Both the position numbers and the translations under genes were made by a program. 41,993 nt of DNA from Sphingopyxis sp. LK2115 (GTDB lineage: Bacteria; Pseudomonadota; Alphaproteobacteria; Sphingomonadales; Sphingomonadaceae): the NCBI RefSeq assembly GCF_014595975.1, contig NZ_JABWGQ010000008.1, positions 1 through 41,993 of the forward strand. Reading direction: 5' to 3'. This document shows, piece after piece, positions 1-8,821 of this stretch. Below the pieces are notes generated by a model. It ran no database searches. It worked only from the letters and a program-made list of their open reading frames with translations, and was not told the origin of the DNA. How positions within the stretch are numbered: the stretch's first letter is position 1; every line of letters begins with the position of its first letter.

Positions 1-2
1 CC

Positions 3-860
3 GGGGTCGAGGAGGGCGGCGAGGTGTCGATCTTCTATGACCCGATGATCGCCAAGCTGGTGACGTGGGGCAAGACCCGCGACGAGGCGGCCGATTTGCA
101 GGTCGCGGCGCTCGACCGTTTCGAGATCGAGGGGCTGGGCCACAATATCGATTTCCTGTCGGCGATCATGCAGCATCCGCGCTTTCGTTCGGGCGAGCTC
201 ACGACCGGTTTCATCGCCGAGGAATATCCCGAAGGCTTCCACGGCGCCGACGCGGACGAGGATGTGACGCGCGCACTCGCCGCAATCGCCGGCTTCATGG
301 CGTCGGCGGAGGCCGACCGCGCCCGCCGCACCGACGGCCAACTCGGCGACCGACTGGATCCGCCCGCCAAATGGCAGGTGACGGTCGGCGGCAGGGACCA
401 CAAGGTGAAGGTTGGCCGCAAGCATATCAAGGTCGATGGCGACAAGCTTGACATCGCGCTCGAATATACGCCCGGTGACCGGCTGGTGGTGGCGGAGATC
501 GACGACGGCGAACTGGCCGTGAAGGTCGCCAGAACACGCACCGGCTGGACGATGACGACGCGCGGGCGCATTCACGACGTCCGCGTCCTGCCGTGGCATG
601 TTGCGCCGCTGACCCGGCATATGATCGAGAAAATCCCGCCCGATCTGTCGAAATATCTCATCTGTCCGATGCCGGGACTTCTGGTGGCGCTGCACGTCGG
701 CGAAGGTGACAAGGTCGAGGCGGGCCAGCCGCTTGCGACGGTCGAGGCGATGAAGATGGAAAATATCCTGCGCGCCGAGAAGGCGGGCGTGGTGAAAAGC
801 GTCAACGCGGCGCAGGGCGACAGCCTGGCTGTCGATGCGGTGATTCTGGAGATGGAGTAA
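3..860 (+). CDS. pccA: Propionyl-CoA carboxylase alpha subunit, C-terminal part (runs in from the left edge)
   Basis: Biotin-carrying subunit of a cytosolic acyl-CoA carboxylase that converts propionyl-CoA to methylmalonyl-CoA. The reading frame is open from the first full codon in the window (GVEEGGEVSIFYDPMIAKL), so the GTG at 24 is internal and the start lies outside. The visible part holds the end of the biotin carboxylase domain, then the beta-rich BT linker domain typical of PccA, then a biotinyl domain with the EAMKMEN motif whose central Lys is biotinylated. The stretch PPDLSKYLICPMPGLLV just before the biotinyl domain is typical of PccA rather than AccC or methylcrotonyl-CoA carboxylase. 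It fits a genome that handles odd-chain or branched acyl-CoAs. The missing N-terminus cannot be assessed. Confidence 0.93.
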   Translation, partial: GVEEGGEVSIFYDPMIAKLVTWGKTRDEAADLQVAALDRFEIEGLGHNIDFLSAIMQHPRFRSGELTTGFIAEEYPEGFHGADADEDVTRALAAIAGFMASAEADRARRTDGQLGDRLDPPAKWQVTVGGRDHKVKVGRKHIKVDGDKLDIALEYTPGDRLVVAEIDDGELAVKVARTRTGWTMTTRGRIHDVRVLPWHVAPLTRHMIEKIPPDLSKYLICPMPGLLVALHVGEGDKVEAGQPLATVEAMKMENILRAEKAGVVKSVNAAQGDSLAVDAVILEME

Positions 861-884
861 TTCCCCGGCCCGGTTGCACCGAGA

Positions 885-1253
885 TTGTCGCGGCATCGCA
901 GTTTCTTGTTCCCCGCGCTGAAGCAAGGAACAGCCATTTTCCTGCGCGTCGACATCCGTATCGGCACCATTGTCGAAGCGGGCGCTTTTCCCGAAGCACG
1001 CAAGCCCGCGTTCAAACTGAAGTTCGACTTTGGCCCCGTGATCGGCGTGAAGAAAAGCAGCGCGCAGATCGTCGATCGTTACACGCTGGACGAACTGGTC
1101 GGGCGGCAGGTCGCGGCGGTGGTCAACTTCCCTCCGCGCCAGATTGGCACGTTCCGGTCCGACGTGCTGACCCCGGGGTTCGCCGATGAAGACGGTGCGG
1201 TCATCCTTTTTGCGCCCGACCGCGCGGTCCCGAACGGGTCGCGGCTGTTCTGA
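885..1253 (+). CDS. CsaA-like tRNA-binding domain protein
   Basis: Small protein with a single EMAP/Trbp111-type OB-fold, matching the CsaA family (LRVDIRIGTIVEAGAFPEARKPAF near the N-terminus and NFPPRQIGTFRSDVLTPG in the middle). CsaA proteins bind tRNA-like structures and have been described as export chaperones; the role here is unknown. No ATG or GTG start lies between the pccA stop (858-860, same frame) and the conserved domain. The listed start is TTG at 885. Alternatives are TTG at 906, or an ATT at 936 with AAGGA at 925-929 at ideal spacing, which would give a product of about 105 aa, close to the family length. The family call is solid; the start is uncertain. Confidence 0.8.
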   Translation: MSRHRSFLFPALKQGTAIFLRVDIRIGTIVEAGAFPEARKPAFKLKFDFGPVIGVKKSSAQIVDRYTLDELVGRQVAAVVNFPPRQIGTFRSDVLTPGFADEDGAVILFAPDRAVPNGSRLF

Positions 1254-1415
1254 CCATGTCAGCGATGAACCGGGAAGGGCGTTCCGGTAAGCCGTCGTCC
1301 CCGGCAGGTGGCACCGGCCGCCGGCGTTATTCTGGGCTGCCTCGCTGCGTAAGCCGTCAGCGGCGCCCGCTTGCACAGGGTGTCGGCTGGTTCCGGTCGT
1401 TAAAGGCCGTCCGGT

Positions 1416-2183
1416 TCAGCCATCCACCAACGCCACGGCTCTGATCCATCCCGCGCTCGCGCGCTCGATCTTCACCGGAAAGCAACTGACGGTGAAACCC
1501 GTCGCGGGGATCGCCGACAGGTTTGTCAGCTTTTCAATCTGGTAATAGGGCCGGATGCGTCCCGCCTTATGCCCTTCCCAGATGATCGACGGGTCGCGCG
1601 TTTCGGCCCAGCGCCGCGCGGTATGGCTGAACGGCGCGTCCCAGCTCCACGCGTCGGTGCCGACGACCTGCACGCCGCGCTCGGTCAGATACAAGGTTGC
1701 TTCGGCGCCCATGCCGCATCCCTGATCGGTGAAATTGTCGGTTCCATAGACCGCGCCCGACTGGACGAGCACGATGTCGAGCGGTTGCAGGTCGTGGCCG
1801 ATGCGCGCGAGTTCGGCCTCGACCTCGGCACTGCTCACGACATGGCCGTGCGGACGATCCGAAAAGTCGAGCTTCACGCCTGGACGGAAAAAGAGGTCGA
1901 GCGGGGCTTCGTCGATCGACGGGGCAGGGGAGGCGCCGCTATCGGTCGTCGAATGATAATGCCACGGTGCGTCCATGTGCGTGCCGTTGTGCGTGCTTAG
2001 CGACAGCATCTCGACCGCCCAGCCTTCGCCATCGGGCAGGTCATCGCGCGTCAGGCCGGGAAAGAACATCGCGATCTGTTCCCATGTATGTTCGTGGGTC
2101 ATATAGCTGATCTGCGGGCGCATCACCGGCGGGTCGGAGACGACATCGTTGGTGATCGGGATGGACAGGTCGATGAATTGCAT
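1416..2183 (-). CDS. Cyclase family metal-dependent hydrolase (kynurenine-formamidase-like fold)
   Basis: 255-aa protein of the cyclase family (Pfam Cyclase). The metal-binding signature HxGTHxDxPxH is present as HNGTHMDAPWH at about residues 65-75. Family members include KynB-type arylformamidase and isatin hydrolase, but several conserved subgroups are uncharacterised, so the substrate is not assigned. The start is set at the ATG ending at 2183 (MQFIDLSIPIT) because AGGA lies 8 nt upstream and this is where family homology begins; in-frame ATGs at 2192 and 2219 would add only a short low-complexity leader. It is divergent from the MFS transporter with a gap of about 100 bp, so the transporter may supply its substrate (inference). 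Confidence 0.85.
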   Translation of the reverse strand: MQFIDLSIPITNDVVSDPPVMRPQISYMTHEHTWEQIAMFFPGLTRDDLPDGEGWAVEMLSLSTHNGTHMDAPWHYHSTTDSGASPAPSIDEAPLDLFFRPGVKLDFSDRPHGHVVSSAEVEAELARIGHDLQPLDIVLVQSGAVYGTDNFTDQGCGMGAEATLYLTERGVQVVGTDAWSWDAPFSHTARRWAETRDPSIIWEGHKAGRIRPYYQIEKLTNLSAIPATGFTVSCFPVKIERASAGWIRAVALVDG

Positions 2184-2287
2184 GAAAGGCATCCTGCCAC
2201 CGGAACGGCGCGACGCCAAGAAGGCTTGCGCAGCGTCCGCCGCCCGTTAGAGATGGCGCAAAGCCCGCAAGGGGCAGGGGAGAGCAT

Positions 2288-3931
2288 ATGACCGACGCAG
2301 TTGCCGTCGCCAATCATGGCGCGGCCTATCAGCCGACGCAAAAGGAAATCCGCATGGTCATCGCCGCGTCGTCGGCGGGGACGGTGTTCGAATGGTATGA
2401 TTTTTTCATTTACGGCACGCTCGCGGCGATTATCGGCAGGGCTTTTTTCCCCAGCGACAATGCGACGCTTGAAACCCTGCTCGTCTGGGCAGGGTTCGCC
2501 GTCGGCTTCGGTTTCCGGCCATTGGGTGCGGTGCTTTTCGGCTTCCTTGGCGACCGGCTGGGGCGTAAATATACCTTTCTCGTCACCGTCACCCTGATGG
2601 GCATCGCCACCGCGGGGGTCGGCATGATTCCGTCGGCGGCAACGATCGGCATCGCGGCGCCGATCATCGTCATCCTGCTGCGGATATTGCAGGGTCTGGC
2701 GCTCGGCGGCGAATATGGCGGTGCGGCGATCTATGTCGCCGAACATTCGCCGCCCGGAAAGCGCGGCTTCTATACCAGCTTCATCCAGGCGAGCGTCGTC
2801 GGCGGATTCGTGCTCAGCCTGGTCGTCGTGCTCGGCTGCAAGGCGATGATGCCCGACGCGGTTTGGGAAAGCTGGGGGTGGCGCGTGCCTTTTCTGCTGT
2901 CGCTGATCCTGCTCGGTATTTCGTTGTGGATGCGGCTCAAGCTGTCGGAAAGCCCGGTGTTCCAGGCGATGAAGGCAGAAGGTGAGATCGCCAGCAATCC
3001 GCTGAAGGAGAGCTTCACCTATCCGGGCAATCCGCGGCGCATCTTCATCGCGCTGTTCGGCATTGCCGCCGGGCTGACGGTGATCTGGTACACCGCGATG
3101 TTCTCCGGCCTCTCCTTCCTCAAAGGCCCGATGAAGGTCGAGGATACCGCCGCCGAAATCATCGTCGGGGCCGCGGCAGCGATCGGCATGGGATTTTTTA
3201 TCTGGGCAGGGCGTCTGTCCGACCGCATCGGGCGCAAGAAGCCGATCGTCTGGGGTTATGGCGCGACGCTGCTGCTGCTGTTCCCGCTGTTCTGGTGGAT
3301 GGGGAGCGTCGGCAATCCCGCGCTGACCGCCGCGGCGGCAAGGGCGCCGGTCGTCGTCACCGGTTCGCAGTGCAGCTTTGATCCTTTCGCGCAGAGCCAG
3401 GCCACGGCGTGCGGGCGAACGCTGGGCGAACTGACGAAACTTGGCGTGCCCTATGCGGTGGTCGAGACGCCGGGCGGCCTCGACAGTGTCGCCGTCCGCA
3501 TCGGCGGCCGCGAAGTCGCGGGGGAGGATCCCGCGCTGCTCCGGCCCGCGCTCGAGGCGATGGGTTATGATTTTGCGAAGCAGGTTCCGGACCCCGGCGG
3601 GATTGCGATCATCTTCCTCGCGCTGCTCGGCCTCAGCGCGCTGTCGGGCTTCACCTATGGCCCCGTCGCGGCGCTGTTGTCCGAAATGTTCCCGCCGCAT
3701 GTCCGCTATTCGTCGCTGTCGATTCCCTATCATATCGGGACCGGCTATTTTGGCGGATTTCTGCCGCTGATCGCCAGCTTCATCATTGCCAAGACGGGCA
3801 ATGCCTACGCCGGGCTCTGGTATACCTGGGTCGTCGTGCTTGGGGCGTTTCTGATCACGGCCTTCATGCTCAAGGATCCCGTCGCGGGGCAGTGGGACCG
3901 GGCAAGGCATGGGGGGGCGTCCGCGAACTGA
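2288..3931 (+). CDS. MFS transporter, metabolite:H+ symporter (MHS) type, with a large extra loop
   Basis: 547-aa inner-membrane permease of the sugar/metabolite:H+ symporter group (ProP, ShiA and KgtP relatives). Seen: the N-terminal SSAGTVFEWYDFFIYGTL block typical of MHS proteins, GDRLGRKYT in the first cytoplasmic loop, RILQGLALGGEYGGA, and GRLSDRIGRKKP in the second half. Roughly residues 342-435 form a hydrophilic insertion between two membrane segments with a Cys pair (GSQCSF and TACGRT); ordinary members are around 430-450 aa, so this loop explains the extra length. The start ATG has GGGGAG just upstream. The substrate is unknown; a carboxylate or other organic acid is plausible. The 949-aa minus-strand frame over this gene and alr is a GC shadow. 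Confidence 0.88.
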   Translation: MTDAVAVANHGAAYQPTQKEIRMVIAASSAGTVFEWYDFFIYGTLAAIIGRAFFPSDNATLETLLVWAGFAVGFGFRPLGAVLFGFLGDRLGRKYTFLVTVTLMGIATAGVGMIPSAATIGIAAPIIVILLRILQGLALGGEYGGAAIYVAEHSPPGKRGFYTSFIQASVVGGFVLSLVVVLGCKAMMPDAVWESWGWRVPFLLSLILLGISLWMRLKLSESPVFQAMKAEGEIASNPLKESFTYPGNPRRIFIALFGIAAGLTVIWYTAMFSGLSFLKGPMKVEDTAAEIIVGAAAAIGMGFFIWAGRLSDRIGRKKPIVWGYGATLLLLFPLFWWMGSVGNPALTAAAARAPVVVTGSQCSFDPFAQSQATACGRTLGELTKLGVPYAVVETPGGLDSVAVRIGGREVAGEDPALLRPALEAMGYDFAKQVPDPGGIAIIFLALLGLSALSGFTYGPVAALLSEMFPPHVRYSSLSIPYHIGTGYFGGFLPLIASFIIAKTGNAYAGLWYTWVVVLGAFLITAFMLKDPVAGQWDRARHGGASAN

Positions 3932-3976
3932 CGCGCCCCATTGGCGCGGCGCCCGAAGCCGTATAGGGGCGGGGGG

Positions 3977-5023
3977 ATGATCGCCATCGCTCCGCCGCTC
4001 CGCCTCCGTCTCGATTCCGCCGCGCTGGTCGCCAACTGGCGCTGGCTTGCCGCGAAAAGCGGCGCGGCGGCGTGCGGCGCGGCGATCAAGGCTGACGGAT
4101 ATGGACTCGGCGCGCGCGCGGTGATGGCGCGGCTCGCCGTCGCGGGTTGCCGCGACTTCTTTGTCGCGACCTGGGCCGAGGCCGCGGCGCTGATGCCGCT
4201 GCCCCAGGGTGTTTCGCTGTCGGTGCTCCACGGCGTCGGGGCGGACGATATGGTGGCGGCGCGGCTGCTCCCCGCGCGGCCCGTGCTGAACAGCGTCGAA
4301 CAGGTGCAGCGCTGGCGCGAAGCGGGGGAGGGGCAGCCGTGCGACGTGATGGTCGATACGGGCATGAATCGCCTTGGTCTGCGCATCGAAGAAGCGTTGA
4401 GCGGCGCGCTCGACGGGCTGGCCATTGACACATTGCTGAGCCATCTCGCTTCGGCGGATGAGGATAGCGAGCAGAATGCGAGACAAGTCGCGACCTTCCG
4501 CGCCGTTCGCGCGCGCGTTACGGCGCGGCGCTACAGCCTTGCGAACAGCGCGGGTATCTGTCTTGGCGTCGATTATGCCTTCGACCTGACGCGTCCCGGT
4601 ATCGCCCTTTATGGCGGCACGCCGCGCGAGGAAGCGCGGGGTCATATCGGGCAAGTCGTCTATCCCGAAGCGCGCGTGCTGCAACTGCGCGACGTTCGGG
4701 CGGGCGAAAGCGTCGGCTATGGTGCGACATGGCGCGCGGCGCGCGATACGCGCGTCGCGATCGCCAACATGGGCTATGCCGACGGCTATCTGCGCTGCCA
4801 CGCGGGTTCGGGCGGTGCAACATGGCACGGCCGCGCGTTGCCGCTGATCGGGCGGGTGTCGATGGATTTGACCGCCTTTGACGCGAGCGGCGCAGAAGGG
4901 TTGCGCGAAGGCGACTGGCTGGCAATCGATTACGACCTGCCCACGCTCGCGGTCGGCACCGGCTTGTCGCAATATGAACTTCTAACCGGACTGGGAACCA
5001 GGTTCGGGCGTCTTATGTGCTGA
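3977..5023 (+). CDS. alr: Alanine racemase
   Basis: PLP enzyme interconverting L- and D-alanine for peptidoglycan. N-terminal TIM barrel with the PLP lysine in AAIKADGYGLG (Lys38 from this start), LANSAGI and TRPGIALYGG in the barrel, and a C-terminal beta domain with the catalytic Tyr region VGYGATWR and the RVSMDL substrate motif. Length is 348 aa, slightly short of the usual 360 or so. The frame opens at 3941, but ATG 3977 is chosen because a G-rich Shine-Dalgarno-like run precedes it directly and homology begins here. It follows the transporter by 45 bp on the same strand. Whether it is the biosynthetic or catabolic racemase cannot be told. Confidence 0.93.
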   Translation: MIAIAPPLRLRLDSAALVANWRWLAAKSGAAACGAAIKADGYGLGARAVMARLAVAGCRDFFVATWAEAAALMPLPQGVSLSVLHGVGADDMVAARLLPARPVLNSVEQVQRWREAGEGQPCDVMVDTGMNRLGLRIEEALSGALDGLAIDTLLSHLASADEDSEQNARQVATFRAVRARVTARRYSLANSAGICLGVDYAFDLTRPGIALYGGTPREEARGHIGQVVYPEARVLQLRDVRAGESVGYGATWRAARDTRVAIANMGYADGYLRCHAGSGGATWHGRALPLIGRVSMDLTAFDASGAEGLREGDWLAIDYDLPTLAVGTGLSQYELLTGLGTRFGRLMC

Positions 5024-5076
5024 ACATCGACCTGCGCAACCTGCATCCATTCGTCGTCGCATTGAAATCGTGAAGC

Positions 5077-5109
5077 AAAGAAAAAGCCGCCTTCCCGAAG
5101 GAAGGCGGC
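5077..5109 (-). terminator. Intrinsic terminator of the TonB-dependent receptor gene
   Basis: Read on the minus strand, a perfect 10-bp stem (GCCGCCTTCC / GGAAGGCGGC, 5086-5109) closed by a TTCG tetraloop is followed by a T-rich tract (TTTTTCTTT). It lies about 25 bp past the receptor stop codon. The stem could also stall transcripts leaving alr on the plus strand, but the T-tract is only on the receptor side. Confidence 0.9.
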
Positions 5110-5134
5110 GAGTTCTTGTCCAATTTCCAAACTA

Positions 5135-8100
5135 TTACCAGCTCGCTTTGATACCGGCGTAGAAGTAACGACCAAAGCTATCATAAGGATCGCCGGCCGC
5201 AGTGCCGAGAAGTCCCAGCGGCGGTTGTTTGTCGAACACATTGTCGATGCCGACGTAGAAGTTGAACTTCTTGTCCACTTCCAGATTCGCCCGGAAATTG
5301 TGATACAGGGCATCGGGATAATATATCTGTGGAAACTGGTCAGCATTCTGCGGCGGAAGGGTCACGATGTCTCCGGGCGTGCAGGTGCCGCCGCCGGGGA
5401 TGGTCCCGGTGGACGGGCACGGCCCCTTATAGGAGTTTTGTGCCTCCCACGTCCCGATCGTTTGCTTGCCGATATAACGCAAAGACCAGCTCAGATCGAG
5501 ATCGCCGAAATCATAGTTGATACTGGCATTGGCTGCCCAGCGCGGGTCGCCAAGTTCGCTCATCTGACGGTTGGGGTTGTTGGGATTCAACGGATCGGTG
5601 AAGTTGTCGAGCCGCAGCAGATGGGTAGCGATGGCACGCAGCGACAGGCGATGCCCGTTATCGAACGTCCGGCGATAGGCCATGTCGAAGTCGATGCCTT
5701 CGGTCTTTTGCGCCGCAAAGTTGACGCCACCCGAAATCACCGCTCCAGCGGTCTGATCAAACAGGCCGGTTGCCGGATCGCGATTGATCGTCGCACAGAA
5801 CTGGTTGTTGATCCCGTTTGGACTGTCGTAGCACAGGTTGATGATCGTTTGCGCCGTCAGCGTCGCGATCAGGCTCTTCACCTTGATCTTGTAATAATCG
5901 ACCGTGAAGTTGAAACCGGGCAGGAAGCTTGGTTCGAACACGGCCCCGATCGTCAGGCTCTTGCCGATTTCATTCTGCAAGGTCGGGTTGCCACCCTGCT
6001 GAAAGCTGGTCGACGACGTGCGCGCCGTGCAGTTCACCCAGGGCGAACCGACGGGGTTGTTGAACGCCGTCGAGGAACAGGCGGCCTCCACAGCAGGCGT
6101 TACGGTAGCCGGCACACCCGCAGCCGCGCAGTTCGCGGTACGATTGGGGCCGTTGCCGATATTCTGGCTGTCGCACGGGTCGGCGATTTGCGCAAAGTTC
6201 TGGCTGAGCGGCGAAAACAGGTCCGATTGCGTGGGTGTGCGAACCGATTTCGCATAGGCCGCGCGGAAGCGAACGTCTGCGATCGGCGCGTAGAGACCCT
6301 GGACGTTATAGGCCCAAACCGTACCAGCCGATGTGTTGTAGTCGGAAACGCGAGCCGCCGCACTGACGGTAAGTTCCTTTGCCAGGGGTGCGTCGGCGAG
6401 CAGCGGGATGCTGATTTCGCCAAACGCTTCCTTCACCGTCAGCTTGGGCGGCGTGAACGGCTGGATGGCATTGAGGAACGTGCCGCCGCTGGCGGTCAGC
6501 TCGTCAAATGCCGATGAGGCGGTCTCCTCGCGATATTCGGCACCCAACGCGAACCCGACCGGACCGCCGGGCAATTCGAACAATTGCGACAGGTCGCCGC
6601 CGATGCTGGCCAAGGCCACGAACTCTTCGGCCTTTTCCTTGCGGATGGCCGTCGTGTTGACGAAATCGAGCGCAGCCTGGCTCGGCGCGCCGAAACCGAA
6701 CACGTTGATCGGCACGCAATCGGGACGATCGTTGGTGGTGCTTGCATCGGCATTAACGCGGCAGACTATCTGCCCCTGTGCGTTGCGCGTCGCATCAAGC
6801 GCCAGAAGGAAGCCATCCGGATTGCCGTTGAGGTCAAACAGTTTGAGATTGTTCAGAGACCGCATCTTGGTCTCTAGACGGCCATAGTTCAGCGAGACTT
6901 CATAATTCCAGTCGTCGTTGAACGTGCCTTCGACGCCACCCACGATACGGAAGGTGTCGCGATCGTGCAATTCGCCGCGCCCCCCGAAATCGACGTTGAA
7001 CCGCGACATGGCAAAGGCCCGCGAATCCGGCGTCGCGTTGCAAACACCAAAGCTGCGAAGTGTGTTGAACGCCTGCGAGGTCAGGAAGGGGTTGTCACAG
7101 CGCAGGTTGACCCCGCCACCGAAGAAGCCGGGAATGCTGCCCTGCCAGAAGCTTGGCTGGCCTTCCTGCACGGCGTCGACGTGGACATATTTGGCCTCGA
7201 TGAACGGGCGAAACGCATCGCTGACGTCATAATGCGCGAGCAGATTGATCGCATAACGCTTCAATCCGGCCGCCAGCTGCCCGGTGTTGCGCAGAGTCGA
7301 TCCCTGGCCGCCCTGCTGATTGCCCGATCCGAAGGGTGAGAAGGCACGGTCAGGAGTATCGATGAAAATATTCCCGTCAGGACCGAAGCGCAGATAGCGG
7401 CGCGTAGCGCTGGAGGCCGGGTCAATTGCACCAATCGTACCGCCATCGCTGATCGACGCGTTGTTGATGCCGCACAGGAAGGTATTGTCCGGAATGCCGT
7501 CGCCTGCAGCCGGCTCGCCCGTCGTGACGTCGGTCAGCTGGAACTGGCACCGCCCCGAATAAGCGCCCGTCAATTTGTCGCGATCGGTAAAATAGAGCGC
7601 GTCCGATTCGGCATATTCCGCAGAGACGGCGACATTGCCGCGGCCATCGGCAAAATTGCGGCCGAAAGTTCCGCTGATAAAGACGTTGCCGCGGTCGCCG
7701 CGCGATGAGATACCGCCCTGAGCGCGCAGATTGATTCCTTCAAAGTCCCTCTTGGTGATAAAGTTGACAACGCCGGCGACGGCGTCGGAGCCGTAAATCG
7801 CCGAATTGCCGCCGGTGACAATATCCACCCTTTCCAACAGGTCTACGGGAATGGTGTTCACGTCAACCAGGTAGCTGCCAGGGAGCGCAGTAATGTGCCG
7901 CTTGCCATTCACCAGCACCAATGTGCGGGCGGTGCCGAGACCACGAAGATCGAGGATATTGAGACCGGCGGTGCCGATAAAACGGGTCGAGTTTCCTTGG
8001 CTGAACGTGGAGCGGAGCGAGGGCAGGTCGTTGAGCGTATCACCAAGCGACACATCGCCAGTGTCCGTCAGTTCATCGACCGAAACAGACGTGAGCGGAA

Positions 8101-8299
8101 CGGAGGATTCGAGCGTCGGCCGGGCGATACGCGAGCCGGTGACAACGATCGAGCGGTCACTGTTTTCGTCGGCATCACACACCCCATTTTCATTCGCATC
8201 GACGCAGCCTTCGGCCGTGTCCTGCGCAAAAACGGGCTGGCTGACAGATATGGCTACTGCAAAGGCAGCAGCACCCATAAGCAGGTGCGACTTTGTCAT
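5135..8299 (-). CDS. TonB-dependent outer-membrane receptor with an EF-hand-like N-terminal segment
   Basis: 1054-aa TonB-dependent receptor of the large sphingomonad/Caulobacter type. Residues 1-25 are a signal peptide ending PVFA. Then comes an acidic segment, CVDANENGVCDADE, whose residues 34-45 match a 12-residue EF-hand loop (D-x-N-x-N-G...E), and the TonB-box-like IVVTGSRI. The plug follows (TGGNSAIYGSDAVAGVVNF), then a 22-strand-type barrel with many aromatic-ending strands. The C-terminus is YFYAGIKASW, ending in Trp instead of the more common Phe. The ligand is not deducible; such receptors take up siderophores, vitamin B12, glycans or aromatic compounds. There is no anti-sigma/ECF pair nearby. 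The 430-aa plus-strand frame inside it is a shadow. Confidence 0.93.
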   Translation of the reverse strand: MTKSHLLMGAAAFAVAISVSQPVFAQDTAEGCVDANENGVCDADENSDRSIVVTGSRIARPTLESSVPLTSVSVDELTDTGDVSLGDTLNDLPSLRSTFSQGNSTRFIGTAGLNILDLRGLGTARTLVLVNGKRHITALPGSYLVDVNTIPVDLLERVDIVTGGNSAIYGSDAVAGVVNFITKRDFEGINLRAQGGISSRGDRGNVFISGTFGRNFADGRGNVAVSAEYAESDALYFTDRDKLTGAYSGRCQFQLTDVTTGEPAAGDGIPDNTFLCGINNASISDGGTIGAIDPASSATRRYLRFGPDGNIFIDTPDRAFSPFGSGNQQGGQGSTLRNTGQLAAGLKRYAINLLAHYDVSDAFRPFIEAKYVHVDAVQEGQPSFWQGSIPGFFGGGVNLRCDNPFLTSQAFNTLRSFGVCNATPDSRAFAMSRFNVDFGGRGELHDRDTFRIVGGVEGTFNDDWNYEVSLNYGRLETKMRSLNNLKLFDLNGNPDGFLLALDATRNAQGQIVCRVNADASTTNDRPDCVPINVFGFGAPSQAALDFVNTTAIRKEKAEEFVALASIGGDLSQLFELPGGPVGFALGAEYREETASSAFDELTASGGTFLNAIQPFTPPKLTVKEAFGEISIPLLADAPLAKELTVSAAARVSDYNTSAGTVWAYNVQGLYAPIADVRFRAAYAKSVRTPTQSDLFSPLSQNFAQIADPCDSQNIGNGPNRTANCAAAGVPATVTPAVEAACSSTAFNNPVGSPWVNCTARTSSTSFQQGGNPTLQNEIGKSLTIGAVFEPSFLPGFNFTVDYYKIKVKSLIATLTAQTIINLCYDSPNGINNQFCATINRDPATGLFDQTAGAVISGGVNFAAQKTEGIDFDMAYRRTFDNGHRLSLRAIATHLLRLDNFTDPLNPNNPNRQMSELGDPRWAANASINYDFGDLDLSWSLRYIGKQTIGTWEAQNSYKGPCPSTGTIPGGGTCTPGDIVTLPPQNADQFPQIYYPDALYHNFRANLEVDKKFNFYVGIDNVFDKQPPLGLLGTAAGDPYDSFGRYFYAGIKASW

Positions 8300-8821
8300 T
8301 GAATAACTCCCCGGTTGGCCCGTTCGAAATCAGAGAGGAACGGATTGCCTCTCAGAAAGACCGAAAATGCCCTAGGCACAAGCCCTTCATGGCAGTTTTG
8401 TGTCGCAACGTCGTGAACTCAGAACATCTGTGACATTTGCGCAACAGTGTCGCAACCATCCAGCGCGAGACGGCGGATAATATGGTTAGCCGGTGACGAC
8501 AGGAATGCACATCATAACCGGTTCATATGAGAAAATATTACGTATGTATGGTTACTGATGTAACTATATTGCATCGAAGGTTGTGATGCGCGGCTTGGCA
8601 TCGCTGAAGCAAACACCGAAAGCCGCCGCCCTGTCGGCGCCTTGGGACTCTGTCTCTGCATCGTGCCGCGACCGCGATCTTTGCAAAAGGACGCGCGCAT
8701 CGAGTCGCCGAAATCATCCGCGCCGCATGTTGCGACGCATCATCATTTGGTGCTAACGCCCAGACTTGTCCGGAACGGCGCGGCTGCCACGAAACCGGGA
8801 TGTGCAGGAGCTGGGATCATC
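8300..8821. other. Non-coding divergent region between the TonB receptor gene and phaR
   Basis: About 520 bp without a convincing gene. The middle (8505-8575) is clearly more AT-rich than its surroundings, as expected for promoters, and holds a GTTAC-TGAT-GTAAC dyad at 8551-8564. TGTCGCAAC occurs at 8401-8409 and 8448-8456, and its inverted core GTTGCGAC at 8729-8736; a TTGCGCAA palindrome is at 8437-8444. These may be regulator sites for either gene, but no known consensus is recognised. Upstream in-frame codons of phaR start in this stretch, but they look non-coding. Confidence 0.5.

Noticed and set aside
1256..1444. 62-aa plus-strand frame after the CsaA-like gene
   Set aside because: Low-complexity, overlaps the cyclase end, no family resemblance.
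2123..4972. 949-aa minus-strand open frame across the MFS transporter and alr
   Set aside because: Composition is Arg/Ala/Asp/His-rich without domains and mirrors two well-supported genes; a typical antisense shadow in high-GC DNA.
5225..6517. 430-aa plus-strand frame within the TonB receptor gene
   Set aside because: Antisense to a clear receptor gene, with no recognisable motif or Shine-Dalgarno.
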